Below are positions 7,501 to 17,530 of a stretch of DNA of 37,900 nt, piece by piece. The stretch comes from Clostridium sp. (GTDB lineage: Bacteria > Bacillota > Clostridia > Clostridiales > Clostridiaceae), in the NCBI GenBank assembly GCA_017435645.1, contig JAFSER010000014.1, positions 1 through 37,900 of the forward strand. The letters run 5' to 3'. Position numbers and translations under genes: made by a program. How positions within the stretch are numbered: the first letter of the stretch is position 1; each line of letters begins with the position of its first letter. The notes under the pieces were generated by a model that was not told the origin of the DNA, ran no database searches, and saw only the letters and a program-made list of their open reading frames with translations.

Positions 7501-10014
7501 ATGGGTTTATTGGAAAAGATATTTGGAACATATAGTGAAAGAGAAGTTAAGAAGCTTGAAAAAATCGCAGATAAAATAGAACAATTAGATGAATCTATGC
7601 AAAAGCTATCAGATGATGAGCTAAAATCAAAGACAGATGAATTTAAAGAAAGATTAAATAAGGGTGAAACTTTAGATAGCATTTTACCAGAAGCTTTTGC
7701 TGTTTGTAGAGAAGCTTCATCAAGAGTTCTTGGTATGAAGCATTATAGAGTTCAACTTATTGGAGGTATGGTTCTTCACCAAGGAAGAATAGCTGAAATG
7801 AAAACAGGGGAAGGAAAGACATTAGTTGCAACACTACCTGTGTATTTAAATGCATTAACAGGTAAGGGAGTTCACTTAGTAACAGTTAATGATTATCTTG
7901 CAACAAGAGATATTGAGTGGATGGGACAGTTATATAATTTTCTAGGCCTAACAACAGGTTGTATAGTTCATGGACTTACTGCAGAACAAAGAAGAGAAGC
8001 TTATGGAGCAGATATTACTTACGGAACAAATAATGAGTTTGGATTCGATTATTTAAGAGATAATATGGTAGTTTATAAGGAAGAAAGAGTTCAAAGAAAG
8101 CTAAACTTTGCAGTTGTAGATGAGGTTGACTCAATTCTTATTGATGAGGCTAGAACACCACTTATTATTTCAGGTGCTGGTAATAAATCAACTAAGTTCT
8201 ATAATGTTGCAGACAACTTTGTTAAGCAATTAGTAGCAGAAACTGATTTTACTATAGATGAGAAAGCTAATTCAGTTATGTTAAGTGATTCAGGTGTTGA
8301 AAAGGCAGAAAAAGTATTTGGAATAGATAACTATGCAGATGCAGAACATTTAGAATTACAACACTATATAACTCAAGCTTTAAAAGCTAACTATGGAATG
8401 AAGAGAGATAAGGATTACATGGTTAAGGATGACCAAGTAGTTATAGTTGATGAATTTACAGGAAGACTTATGGAAGGTAGAAGATATTCAGATGGTCTTC
8501 ACCAAGCTATTGAGGCAAAAGAGGGAGTTAAGATTGAAAGAGAATCTAGAACCTTAGCAACAATAACATTCCAAAATTATTTTAGAATGTATGAGAAATT
8601 ATCTGGTATGACAGGTACAGCATTAACAGAAGAAAATGAATTTAGAGAAATATATGCTTTAGATGTTATTGTAGTACCAACTAATAAGCCAGTAAAAAGA
8701 ATAGATAGAAGCGATAGAATATATAAAAATGTTAGAGGTAAATATAGAGCTATCGTTGAGGAAATAATAGAAGCAAATAAAAAAGGTCAGCCAGTACTTG
8801 TAGGTACAGTAAGTATTGAAAAATCAGAATATGTATCTGAATTACTGAAGAAAAGAGGAGTAAAACACCAAGTATTAAATGCTAAATATCATGAGCAAGA
8901 AGCTGAGATAATATCTCATGCAGGAGAGCTTGGAAGTGTAACTATAGCAACTAATATGGCTGGTAGAGGTACAGATATTAAGCTAGGTGAAGGTGTTAAA
9001 GAAGTTGGCGGATTAAAGATTATTGGTACAGAAAGACATGAATCAAGAAGAATAGATAATCAGTTAAGAGGTAGAGCTGGTCGTCAAGGTGATGTTGGTG
9101 AATCAGTATTCTTTATTTCTCTTGAAGATGATTTAATGAGAATATTTACTTCAGATTCGGTAAAGGCAGCTTTTGATAGATTAGGACTTGAGGAAGATGA
9201 AGTATTAGATCATAAGATTTTAACTAAGGGTATAGAAAATGCTCAAAAAAAGGTTGAAGGTAGTAACTTTGATGTAAGAAAGAATCTTATAGGTTATGAT
9301 GATGTTATGAATATGCAAAGAGAAGTTATTTACAGTCAAAGATCAGAAGTTCTTGAAGGTAAGGATTTAAAAGAACAAATTCAAGGGATGGTAAATGATG
9401 TAGTAAACTTTGCAGTAAGAACTCATTTAGAAAATATAGTTGAAAGTAAGGAAGTTGAAGTAGATAAGCTAATAAAATACTTAGAAGATCTATGTTTACC
9501 TCACAATTTAGTTAAGGTTGAAGATTTGATTAACCTATCTAATGATGAAATTATAGAAAAGCTGTTAAATATATTAACAGATATATATGCTAAAAAGGAA
9601 GAAGAATTTGGTTCAGAGCATTTTAGAGAAATAGAAAGAGTTGTTCTTTTAAGAGTAGTTGACCAAAAATGGATGGATCATATTGATAGTATGGATCATT
9701 TAAAACAAGGTATGGGACTTAGAGCATATAAGCAAATGGATCCTATTCAAGCATACCAAATGGAAGGTAGTGCTATGTTTGATGAAATGATAGATAGTAT
9801 TAAACTAGACACAGTTAAATTCTTATTCCATATTCAAATTAAGAAGCCAGTAGAAAGAGAAAAGGTTGCAGAGGAGACTTCAGCAACACATGGTGGAGAT
9901 TCTGGAGAAGTTAAGAAGAAGCCAGTCAAGAATGAAAATAAGGTTGGAAGAAATGATATTTGTCCATGTGGTAGTGGGAAAAAATATAAGAACTGCTGTG
10001 GAAGAGAAGCATAA
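7501..10014 (+). CDS. secA: Preprotein translocase ATPase SecA
   Basis: SecA drives export of unfolded preproteins through SecYEG at the membrane. The 837-residue protein has all expected parts: Walker A MKTGEGKT (about residues 100-107), the [19 protein letters not shown] segment of NBD1, the preprotein-crosslinking domain (about 225-370), GTVSIEKSE and [13 protein letters not shown] of NBD2, [11 protein letters not shown], the helical wing/scaffold region with [17 protein letters not shown], and a C-terminal zinc finger, [13 protein letters not shown]. The finger contacts SecB where present and lipids or ribosomes in Gram-positives. The start has GGAAGG 8 nt upstream. It is the housekeeping copy by length and completeness; no secA2 features are seen. 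Confidence 0.98.
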   Translation: MGLLEKIFGTYSEREVKKLEKIADKIEQLDESMQKLSDDELKSKTDEFKERLNKGETLDSILPEAFAVCREASSRVLGMKHYRVQLIGGMVLHQGRIAEMKTGEGKTLVATLPVYLNALTGKGVHLVTVNDYLATRDIEWMGQLYNFLGLTTGCIVHGLTAEQRREAYGADITYGTNNEFGFDYLRDNMVVYKEERVQRKLNFAVVDEVDSILIDEARTPLIISGAGNKSTKFYNVADNFVKQLVAETDFTIDEKANSVMLSDSGVEKAEKVFGIDNYADAEHLELQHYITQALKANYGMKRDKDYMVKDDQVVIVDEFTGRLMEGRRYSDGLHQAIEAKEGVKIERESRTLATITFQNYFRMYEKLSGMTGTALTEENEFREIYALDVIVVPTNKPVKRIDRSDRIYKNVRGKYRAIVEEIIEANKKGQPVLVGTVSIEKSEYVSELLKKRGVKHQVLNAKYHEQEAEIISHAGELGSVTIATNMAGRGTDIKLGEGVKEVGGLKIIGTERHESRRIDNQLRGRAGRQGDVGESVFFISLEDDLMRIFTSDSVKAAFDRLGLEEDEVLDHKILTKGIENAQKKVEGSNFDVRKNLIGYDDVMNMQREVIYSQRSEVLEGKDLKEQIQGMVNDVVNFAVRTHLENIVESKEVEVDKLIKYLEDLCLPHNLVKVEDLINLSNDEIIEKLLNILTDIYAKKEEEFGSEHFREIERVVLLRVVDQKWMDHIDSMDHLKQGMGLRAYKQMDPIQAYQMEGSAMFDEMIDSIKLDTVKFLFHIQIKKPVEREKVAEETSATHGGDSGEVKKKPVKNENKVGRNDICPCGSGKKYKNCCGREA

Positions 10015-10080
10015 TATCTAAAATAGTTATTATTAATTTAAAATAGGGATATAATTATTTGGAAGAATAAATATTAAAAT

Positions 10081-10125
10081 AGGAGCTGTTGCATTAAATA
10101 ATTAGTGCATAGCTTCTTTATTTAT
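10081..10125 (+). terminator. Probable terminator after secA
   Basis: AGGAGCT (10081-10087) pairs with AGCTTCT (10111-10117), one G-U, extended by an imperfect TGCA/TGCA inner stem, then a T-rich tail (TTTATTTAT). Confidence 0.65.
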
Positions 10126-10139
10126 AGAATAAATTTAAA

Positions 10140-10256
10140 AATATAGATTTTATATAATATACTAATTTGTAATTTAGTAGAAATGAATTTTTAAAGATAT
10201 AAGTTTGATATAATATATTTTTTAATTTATAATTAGTAATAATAAATTTTAAAAGA
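10140..10256. repeat. Imperfect tandem duplication upstream of prfB
   Basis: Two adjacent stretches of about 58 nt (about 10140-10197 and 10198-10256) share an order of AT-rich words: a GATATAATATA or TATATAATATA element, then AATTT(A/G)TAATTTAGTA-like and AAATTTTTAAAG-like segments. Each carries a -10-like TATAAT. Base composition makes chance likeness possible. Confidence 0.35.
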
Positions 10257-10270
10257 AATAGGGTGATTGT

Positions 10271-11366
10271 ATGATAATTAAGTTAGAAGCAGAATTATCA
10301 AAGCTTAATGATATCAAGAAATTTATAGAAGAAATGAGGGCTTCACTTTGACAGAGAAGCACTAGAAAAACAATTGCAGGAGTTAGACTTACAAATGCAA
10401 GAACAAGGCTTTTGGAATGATATAAAAAGAGCTGAAGAAATTACTAAAGAAAGTAAGGGAATAAAGGATAAGATAACTAGATTTGATTCTTTAGTTTCGA
10501 GAGTTGAAGATATAGAGGTTTTAGGTGAATTAGTAGAAGAAGATGATACTGATTCTATAAATGAAATTATAAGGGAAATAAGAAATATCGAAAAAGATGT
10601 TGAAAATTATAGAATAGAGCTTTTATTATCTGGCGAGTATGATAAAAATGATTGTATATTAACTTTACATACAGGTGTAGGTGGTACTGATGCTAATGAT
10701 TGGACTGAAATGCTACTTAGAATGTATACTAGATGGTGCGAAAAGAAAGGGTTTAAGCTTGAGACAATTGATTACTTAGAAGGTGATGAAGCAGGAATAA
10801 AGAGTGTTACTATAAAGGTTAAAGGTGAGTTTTCATATGGATATTTAAAAGCAGAAAAGGGAATTCATAGGTTAGTAAGAATATCGCCATTTAATGCTAA
10901 TGGTAAAAGGCAAACTTCTTTTGCATCTGTAGAAGTATTACCTGAGCTTACTAAGAGTCAAGATATAGATATTAGAAGTGAGGACTTAAAAGTAGATACT
11001 TATAGAGCAAGTGGAGCAGGTGGACAGCATGTTAATAAAACTGAATCTGCCATTAGAATAACTCATATACCAACAGGAATAGTAGTTCAATGTCAAAGTG
11101 AAAGAAGTCAATTTTCTAATAAGGATACAGCTATGGCTATGCTTAAATCTAAGCTTATAGAATTAAAAGAAAGAGCACATAAGGAAAAAATAGAAGATTT
11201 AACTGGAGAACTGAAGGATATGGGATGGGGAAGTCAAATTAGATCTTATGTATTCCACCCGTACAATATGGTTAAGGATCATAGAACATTAGAGGAAACT
11301 TCTAATTTAAGTGCTGTAATGAATGGAGAAATAGATAATTTTATTACAAGCTATTTAAAAATGTAA
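10271..11366 (+). CDS. prfB: Peptide chain release factor 2 (programmed +1 frameshift)
   Basis: RF2 ends translation at UGA and UAA. The gene is split between two frames. ATG at 10271 opens 26 codons ending in CTT TGA C (10346-10352). A +1 slip on CTT moves the ribosome into the long frame at GAC (10350), which runs to 11366. AGGG at 10337-10340 serves as the internal Shine-Dalgarno stimulator. The joined product is 364 residues, nearly the E. coli RF2 length. The catalytic GGQ is in GAGGQHVNKTESA; the region equivalent to the SPF anticodon tripeptide reads RISPFNANGKR. The start has AGGGTGA upstream. This is the conserved autoregulatory arrangement: low RF2 favours the frameshift and thus more RF2. 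Confidence 0.97.
10346..10352 (+). promoter_or_regulatory. RF2 programmed +1 frameshift site
   Basis: CTT-TGA-C is the canonical RF2 slip site: a slippery leucine codon, the in-frame UGA stop read by RF2 itself, and the C context that weakens termination. The AGGG stimulator lies 5 nt before the CTT. Confidence 0.95.
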
Positions 11367-11412
11367 AGTTTTTATAATAAGTTAAAAATATAATAAAATA
11401 CAGAATAAAAAT

Positions 11413-11446
11413 ATGCCACAATTAATAAAAAAGTTAATTGTGGCAT
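11413..11446 (+). terminator. Hairpin after prfB
   Basis: ATGCCACAATTAA (11413-11425) pairs with TTAATTGTGGCAT (11434-11446) in a perfect 13-bp stem with an 8-nt loop. The tail is T-rich but not a pure T-run, so it may be a partial terminator, backed up by the one at 11531. Confidence 0.65.
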
Positions 11447-11530
11447 TAATTATATTATTAAGAAATAAAATAGTATATTTTAAATATAAGACTATAGATA
11501 ATTTTGTGTAATTATATTTTTAAGTTATTA

Positions 11531-11568
11531 ATATTACTAGAAATTTTAATTTCCAGTAATATTTTTTT
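11531..11568 (+). terminator. Second terminator facing the M6 protease gene
   Basis: ATATTACT (11531-11538) pairs with AGTAATAT (11555-11562). An A/C mismatch separates an inner GAAAT/ATTTC stem. Seven T residues follow on the plus strand. It ends 1 nt before the stop codon of the convergent protease gene, whose own transcript would also read through this hairpin. Confidence 0.75.
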
Positions 11569-11569
11569 A

Positions 11570-14500
11570 TTATCTTAATGAATTCATAACAGAATCTGAT
11601 ACTACACCAGGACCACCTAAAGCAATTATATTAGCTTTATTTAATCTCTTTACTAAAGCTTTAGTTTCTTCAGTTGAGACATTACTAACAAATAATATAG
11701 GAGCATTACTTTTTCCAGCTAAAGCACTTCCAGCTAGAGAATCAGGAAAGTTTTGTCCTGTAGCTACAAAGATAATATTACCAGTAAATAATTCATAAAA
11801 ACTATTTATTATCTTAACATTAGTATCATATCTATCCTCTCCATAAATCCTTTTATAATTAGTACCTACAATAGAATCTATTTTATTACCAACTACAGTT
11901 GGACCACCTATCTTATAGAAGTGATTTGTAGTATTTTTTAAGGCTACAGCTCCAGCTTGGCTAATTGTAGTACCTTCAGTTAAAACTATAGGAGAACCAG
12001 TCATAGCAGCTATAGGGGCTACAGATAAAGCATCAGCAAAGTTTTGCCCTGTAACAGCAAAAGCGTATGGTGTTTTTCCAATATATTTTGTTATATGGGA
12101 GGCTACTGCTGCTGAAGTTTCATATCTAGTATTACCAGCTAGCCTTATTACACTATTGTTACCAAGATAACTTTTAACTGTTTTTTCAACTGAAGAAGAT
12201 ACAACACCTTCTCCTCCAACTATTATTGCATTAGAAAATTCATTCTTCTTTAAAGAAGTAATAGTATTTGAATCTAGGCTTCCTCCAACTAAATGGATTT
12301 CTCCATTATAATTTTTTATTAAAGAAGTTGCACTTAGAGCATCAGCAAAATTTGTTGATGTTACTAAAATAAGAGTTTTAGAGTCCATCTGATTATTAAT
12401 TAATTTAGCAGTTTCATATCTATCAGATCCACCTAATCTATATAGTTTAGGAGCATTTACATTAACAGTAAGTCTTGCAGTTTTATTACCAACCTTAGCA
12501 GTAATATAAGCAGTTCCAGAACCAACAGCAGTTATTGTACCGTTACTTACTTTGGCTATAGAGTTATCTGAGCTAGACCAAGTAATATTTTTATTTACTG
12601 TTGTATTACTTGGATTATAAATTACATTGACAGTAGATTTTGAACCAATATCAAGTGTTAGTGAAGTTTTGCTAAGAGATATAGATTGAAGATCTATATT
12701 TAAAGGTGTTACTGTAACATTAACTGAATCAGTAAAAGTTTTTGAACCAATTTTTGCAGTAGCAGTAATAGTGGCTACTCCGGGATTAACACCAGTAACT
12801 AAACCATTAGAATTAACAGTAGCTACATCATTATTGTTAGAATGCCAGGATAATGATTCTATTTTCGAATTATTATCAGTTAATAATGAAGCATTTAAAT
12901 CTTTAGTTTTACCTTTAGTTAAATTAAAGTCATTTAAATTTATAGATAAAGCTTCATTTTTAGAAGAGTTAACTTTTACAGTAATAGTATCATATTTTCC
13001 AGAGGCAATAGCTTTAATTGTAGCAGTACCTATCCCAACAGCAGTAATTTTTCCATTAGCATCAACCTTAGCTACAGAAGTGTCAGAGCTTGTCCAAGAA
13101 ACTGTTTTATCCACATTTGTGTTATTAGGAATATAAGTTACTTTTATATCATTCTTAGTATCTCCAACTTTAAGTTCTAGGGATTCTTCACTAAGTTGAA
13201 TTTCTTTAAGAAGAATTAAAGATGTATCTAAAACTTCTATAGGTCTAGTAAAGTAAAGTCGTGCATTACCTAAAGTAATATTAGTAGAATAGCTAGTTTC
13301 ACCAACTCTTAAACCCTTGATTTTATTTTCTTCAGATACTAATGTTGCAATACTTGGATTAGCTATTAAAAAATCTACAAATGATAAAGTAGTTTTATTA
13401 GTAGAAGTAGAGTACATTTGTGCAGAAAAATTAACAGAATCACTTTTACTTAGGTCTATAATTAATTTATCAGGAAGAAGTATTCCATCTATTCCATCAA
13501 TTTTTTTAGAGGAATTAGCAGTAGATAAATTATTTCTTATTTCAAATAAATTATTGTTAAAGATTGCATTAGAACCGCTACCATAAAATCCACCAGCAGT
13601 ATCATCAGAATCGTAGGTTACAGTTCCACTAGAAGTATTATGTTTAAGAGTACCAGAATCAGCTATTCCAACAAATCCTCCCATAATATCTCCATTAGAT
13701 ACATTAGCAGCAGTACTACATTTTTCAATTACCCCACCAGAAACTTTACCAACAAAGCCACCTAAAGCCTCACTTCCAGAAGTTCCTTTAATAGTACCAC
13801 TTTTAATATTAACATTTTGAATGTAACCGTATTTAATTTCACCAGCTAAAGCACCAATAAAATCATTATTACTTTGTATATTAATATTTTCTATTGTAAG
13901 ATTATTGATTGTAGAATCACCGTTAATACTATTAAATAAGCCACCCTTATTAGTTATATTAATGTTATATATAGTTTTTCCATTCCCATGTATAGTAACA
14001 TTAGATATATCTTCTGAATTTATAGTCTTACCTGAAAAGTTTATATCTTGAGTTAGTTTAACATAATTATTAGATTTAACATATTTATTCCACTCATCAG
14101 CATTATTAATTAAGTAAGGCTCTTCATATGTTCCCTTACCATTTACTTCAGGCGAAGTATACTTAATTTCAATATAATCTTCTGTTATATTAAGTATTTC
14201 TAATTTAATTCCACTATTTGAACCATCACTAAAATAAATAGTTTCATTATCCCAAGAAGAATTTGATTCTTCAAGAGATTTTCCATAGGTAGAGTCTTTA
14301 TCTAGATCTAGAACAGCATTTTTAATATTTGTAGAGTTAGCTTCACCTAAATAATTTTCATTAGGTCTAAATATATAAACGAAATCTTTAGAAGGATTAG
14401 TTGAAGAACCCTCTAGATTATTACTTACTGTAGTGTTAACCCTATAAATAATAAGCCCATCTTCACGTCCACTATTAGAAATATTTTCTGGCTTATCATA

Positions 14501-15697
14501 ATATTCAATTATAAAATACTCATCACTATTTAGTTTAGAAGTTATTTTATAAGACGTTTTTTCATTATCATTTTTATATTTAGGCTTGTATATTTTTGCT
14601 TTCGTATTGGCAGATAAGGTTGGAATAGGATCTCCCCACTTTAAGACTTCCCTTGAATGAATAGTTAAAAGTGATTGAGGATTAGTTGGATGATGATCAG
14701 CCATAATATCAAATATTCCAACTGGAGATCCAGTACTTAAGCGATATAAATCATAAACTCCTAAGGTATGTAAAAATTCGTGGATAATAACAGAGTATGG
14801 AGCATAGTTAAGCTTTACTTTGTTATTAGAGTCAACTATATAACTTAGTACACCACCAGCTTCACTTGGATCACCAACATCAATAACATTGTAGTGCCCA
14901 ACATATAACCCAGCGACTGTTGTTGAAAGTTTATTATCTATCTTGTGAGACCATAATAAATCACCATATTCAACACCAGAGTTAGTACTTGGACTTTCTA
15001 AAAAGAAGTTTATAGAGTCAATATATCCATCATTATTTGTGTCGAGTTCGCTAAGTGTATAAGTTTTTTCTAATGTAGATTTTATTGATGAAACAGCTTC
15101 ATTAAATAATTCACTTTCACGAGTTAGTCTTTCTTCAGAGGTAGTATAGCCAATAGTATTAGTAGAAGATTTAGGCATATAGTAGCCTCTTGGCTGAGAG
15201 GTTATATGAGATATAACTTTACCTTGTGAATTTTTTGGAAAGTAATCCATATTAATATCATATTTTCCATAAGAGTATAAATTAAAATAATCCTTTACAC
15301 TAAGTATGTCAAATTCTCCATCAGATGTTAATATTTTTCCACCTTCACTACTTATCATTTTACCAGCCTGCAATGCATAAGGACTATCTAAAGCTATATC
15401 TTTCATATAGATATCTGGGAATTCTATTAAAACAGCAAGATATTTTATATCTATAGGATTTATGGAAGTAGGAGCATTAGAAATAGTTGTATCTTCTTCA
15501 CTTTTAGGGTTTAAGGTTTTAATATCAGTATTTTCAGTAAGACCATATTCTTCAGTATAGTCATCAAGGATAGTAGTGTTAGATATTTGGCTATCATCTA
15601 AATCATATGCGTAAATATTAGGTGTTAGAATTAAAGAGTTAAACAACAGACATATGCATAAAGCAAAAGATAATAGCGATAATCTTTTCTTTTTCAT
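11570..15697 (-). CDS. Secreted M6-type metalloprotease with Ig-like and cell-wall-binding repeats
   Basis: This is a 1375-residue surface protease. Domains in order: a signal peptide (about 1-30, cleavage near IYA), a propeptide, and a catalytic domain resembling immune inhibitor A/M6 peptidases (about 85-510). The zinc motif is HEFLHTLGVYD (H306, E307, H310). A GLUG-like beta-repeat region follows (about 560-720, for example GGFVGKVSGG and GGFVGIADSG), then three bacterial Ig-like group 2 domains (about 832-910, 915-995, 1000-1080; each ends near ITAVGxGTA). Three CWB2 cell-wall-binding repeats complete it (from about 1086; YRLGGSDRYETA, IRLAGNTRYETS, IYGEDRYDTN). CWB2 repeats hold proteins non-covalently on clostridial cell walls. 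AGAGG precedes the ATG. Substrates are unknown; a role in host or environmental protein breakdown is inference. The M28 peptidase gene lies upstream on the same strand. Confidence 0.9.
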   Translation of the reverse strand: MKKKRLSLLSFALCICLLFNSLILTPNIYAYDLDDSQISNTTILDDYTEEYGLTENTDIKTLNPKSEEDTTISNAPTSINPIDIKYLAVLIEFPDIYMKDIALDSPYALQAGKMISSEGGKILTSDGEFDILSVKDYFNLYSYGKYDINMDYFPKNSQGKVISHITSQPRGYYMPKSSTNTIGYTTSEERLTRESELFNEAVSSIKSTLEKTYTLSELDTNNDGYIDSINFFLESPSTNSGVEYGDLLWSHKIDNKLSTTVAGLYVGHYNVIDVGDPSEAGGVLSYIVDSNNKVKLNYAPYSVIIHEFLHTLGVYDLYRLSTGSPVGIFDIMADHHPTNPQSLLTIHSREVLKWGDPIPTLSANTKAKIYKPKYKNDNEKTSYKITSKLNSDEYFIIEYYDKPENISNSGREDGLIIYRVNTTVSNNLEGSSTNPSKDFVYIFRPNENYLGEANSTNIKNAVLDLDKDSTYGKSLEESNSSWDNETIYFSDGSNSGIKLEILNITEDYIEIKYTSPEVNGKGTYEEPYLINNADEWNKYVKSNNYVKLTQDINFSGKTINSEDISNVTIHGNGKTIYNINITNKGGLFNSINGDSTINNLTIENINIQSNNDFIGALAGEIKYGYIQNVNIKSGTIKGTSGSEALGGFVGKVSGGVIEKCSTAANVSNGDIMGGFVGIADSGTLKHNTSSGTVTYDSDDTAGGFYGSGSNAIFNNNLFEIRNNLSTANSSKKIDGIDGILLPDKLIIDLSKSDSVNFSAQMYSTSTNKTTLSFVDFLIANPSIATLVSEENKIKGLRVGETSYSTNITLGNARLYFTRPIEVLDTSLILLKEIQLSEESLELKVGDTKNDIKVTYIPNNTNVDKTVSWTSSDTSVAKVDANGKITAVGIGTATIKAIASGKYDTITVKVNSSKNEALSINLNDFNLTKGKTKDLNASLLTDNNSKIESLSWHSNNNDVATVNSNGLVTGVNPGVATITATAKIGSKTFTDSVNVTVTPLNIDLQSISLSKTSLTLDIGSKSTVNVIYNPSNTTVNKNITWSSSDNSIAKVSNGTITAVGSGTAYITAKVGNKTARLTVNVNAPKLYRLGGSDRYETAKLINNQMDSKTLILVTSTNFADALSATSLIKNYNGEIHLVGGSLDSNTITSLKKNEFSNAIIVGGEGVVSSSVEKTVKSYLGNNSVIRLAGNTRYETSAAVASHITKYIGKTPYAFAVTGQNFADALSVAPIAAMTGSPIVLTEGTTISQAGAVALKNTTNHFYKIGGPTVVGNKIDSIVGTNYKRIYGEDRYDTNVKIINSFYELFTGNIIFVATGQNFPDSLAGSALAGKSNAPILFVSNVSTEETKALVKRLNKANIIALGGPGVVSDSVMNSLR

Positions 15698-16054
15698 AAG
15701 TAAGCCTCTTTTCTTATTAGATTTAATTATTGATTAGTACTTTAAATAAGATTATTTATTAAGCTAAAATAGAAATATAATATTTATAATTTAGATGCAA
15801 TTAAATTAACTAATAAAATATAAAAATTTATAATTTAGTATAATTAAATTAATTTAATAAAATATAAAATATGAAAATTTTAGCGAAAAAACAAAAAAAT
15901 TAAAGATACATGTAAATTATACATTATATAAATGAGGTATACAATTTCAAATTAGTATAAAATTGCATTTTTTTATATATAATTGAAGAAAGATTCAAAA
16001 TAGATATATTTAAAATTATAATTTTATAAGTTTATAATAAATTTGAATAAAAAT
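15698..16054. other. AT-rich region upstream of the M6 protease gene
   Basis: This is about 350 bp without an ORF. It should hold the promoter of the protease gene, but no single -35/-10 pair stands out in such AT-rich DNA. A tandem duplication occupies 15783-15870. Confidence 0.5.
15783..15870. repeat. Two-copy 44-nt imperfect tandem repeat
   Basis: Units 15783-15826 and 15827-15870 both begin TTTATAATTTAG and end in a TAATAAAATATAAAA-type stretch, sharing AATTAAATTAA in the middle. They lie in the upstream region of the minus-strand M6 protease gene, about 85-175 bp before its start. Confidence 0.55.
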
Positions 16055-16090
16055 AATTAAAAAAGGACTGTCATTTTTGATTACAGTCCA
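16055..16090 (-). terminator. Terminator after the M28 peptidase gene
   Basis: On the minus strand, GGACTGT (16089-16083) pairs with ACAGTCC (16071-16065) and is followed by a T-run. This ends M28 transcription before the M6 protease gene, so the two are separate units. Confidence 0.85.
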
Positions 16091-16098
16091 ATAAATTA

Positions 16099-17451
16099 TT
16101 ATATAATTTTATTTTTAAAGAAATCCTTAATAATTAGAATGATTAATATTACTAATATAGAAGAAAGAGCATATATAGATAAATCACTATAAAAGAATCT
16201 AGTAACTACGCTATATGAGGATTCAAAAATCTTATCTTCTATAACGCTATAGGCACTTTCAATAGCATCTTCGCTTATATAATCATAAGTATCATTAGGA
16301 GTATGGATTTTACTAAGATCACTATGACAAAAGCTTAGAGAGTCTATGCCTAGGTTGTTGAAACTAGCATGATCACTTGAATCTTCATAAGTTATATTAA
16401 TTTCTACATTATTTTTATTAGCTATTCTTTCAATAGAGGATAATAACTTAGACTCTTTTCCTTCAAAGGCTTTTCCAAGCATTAAGGTTAAAGGAACATC
16501 TTGGCTACCAATCATATCAAAGTTAATAACTTCAGCTCCTTTTAGTCTATTGATATTATTTTCAGCAAAGCTTTTTGAACCTAAAAGCCCAAATTCTTCA
16601 GCATTAAGAGCTACAAAAATAATATCTCTTTTTGGTTTGCCATAGGTGGAAAGACTTCTTTGTAATTCAAGTAAGAATGATGTACCAGATGCATTATCTA
16701 AGGCACCTGAATAAATATTGTTTAGAGCATCAGTTCCTAAATGATCAAAGTGAGCAGTTAAAACTAATGGAGGAAGCTTATCTGAAGTTCCTTCAATAAT
16801 ACCAACAATATTGGATACTTGTTTTTCCTCTGTTGAGAAAGGAATATTCACTGATATATAGGCACCATCTTTTAAAGAATTTAATATTTTATTATAAGCA
16901 TTAGTTGTAACAAGTATCATCATATTATAAGGAAAGTCAGTAACAAAGGAGCTTCTAAAGGAAAAGTCATTATTAGGAGCTAGATAAAAAAGATAATTTC
17001 CTTTATCAGTAGCAACTTCAATATATTTAGAGTGTATAGTTACCTTATCTTCATTAGAAAAAGTAAACTCAGTATTCTTAAAGTTAATCATATCTTCTTT
17101 AAAATCAACACCATATTTTAAACTTTCACCATAAGTATCATCATAAGAAATTCTTAGGTAAGGAGTAGTATTATTATTTACAGGAGCAGTAACAGTAAAG
17201 CTTTCTTTATAACCATCATTTAAAGGAACAAGCTTATTATTTTGAAAATCCTTTCTTAATAATTCTTCTAGTAAAGAATTTTCTTTACTTCCAGTAAGTC
17301 TACCAGCATATGTATCAGAAGATAAGATAGATATGCTTTCCATTACATTATCTACATCAAAGGATGAATATGTAAAATTAGAAAATGATGATAGAAATAA
17401 TAAAATAATTGTAGTAATTAACAATAAGTAATAAATAATTTTTTTCTTCAT
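16099..17451 (-). CDS. Membrane-anchored M28 family metallopeptidase
   Basis: M28 peptidases are co-catalytic di-zinc aminopeptidases. All ligands are visible in order: H234 (LTAHFDHLG), D252 (GALDNASG), catalytic E285 and ligand E286 (ALNAEEFGLLGS), D312 (VINFDMIGS) and H383 (KIHTPNDTYD). An N-terminal hydrophobic segment (about 5-25) acts as signal or anchor, and a second one near the C-terminus (about 424-442) is followed by lysines, so the catalytic domain should sit outside the cell tethered at its end(s). At 450 residues it is longer than the minimal catalytic domain, with an insertion at about 85-215. Its SD, GAGGT, lies inside a terminator-like hairpin at 17457-17500. It probably trims peptides at the surface; the exact substrate is unknown. 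Confidence 0.9.
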   Translation of the reverse strand: MKKKIIYYLLLITTIILLFLSSFSNFTYSSFDVDNVMESISILSSDTYAGRLTGSKENSLLEELLRKDFQNNKLVPLNDGYKESFTVTAPVNNNTTPYLRISYDDTYGESLKYGVDFKEDMINFKNTEFTFSNEDKVTIHSKYIEVATDKGNYLFYLAPNNDFSFRSSFVTDFPYNMMILVTTNAYNKILNSLKDGAYISVNIPFSTEEKQVSNIVGIIEGTSDKLPPLVLTAHFDHLGTDALNNIYSGALDNASGTSFLLELQRSLSTYGKPKRDIIFVALNAEEFGLLGSKSFAENNINRLKGAEVINFDMIGSQDVPLTLMLGKAFEGKESKLLSSIERIANKNNVEINITYEDSSDHASFNNLGIDSLSFCHSDLSKIHTPNDTYDYISEDAIESAYSVIEDKIFESSYSVVTRFFYSDLSIYALSSILVILIILIIKDFFKNKII

Positions 17452-17500
17452 AAAAAATACCTCAAATAATAGTTTTAATTAATACTATTATTTAAGGTAT
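17452..17500 (-). promoter_or_regulatory. Terminator-like hairpin that buries the M28 ribosome binding site
   Basis: On the minus strand, the arm 17500-17484 pairs with 17473-17457 over 17 bp with one mismatch and a 10-nt loop, then six T residues run straight into the ATG (17451). The SD GAGGT is inside the distal arm. The structure can act as a terminator for the upstream gene and, if read through, block initiation on the M28 gene. Confidence 0.65.
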
Positions 17501-17530
17501 TAAAATATAACAAATTTAGCTTTCTTAAAT

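Noticed and set aside
10271-10351. prfB looks like a gene broken by an early stop codon (TGA at 10349).
   Set aside because: The stop is part of the standard RF2 frameshift site CTT-TGA-C with an upstream AGGG stimulator, so this is regulation and not a pseudogene.
12771-13586. Two long plus-strand ORFs opposite the M6 protease gene (12771-13136 and 13317-13586).
   Set aside because: They are antisense to the Ig-like and spacer regions, lack good ribosome binding sites and have compositions explained by the minus-strand codons.
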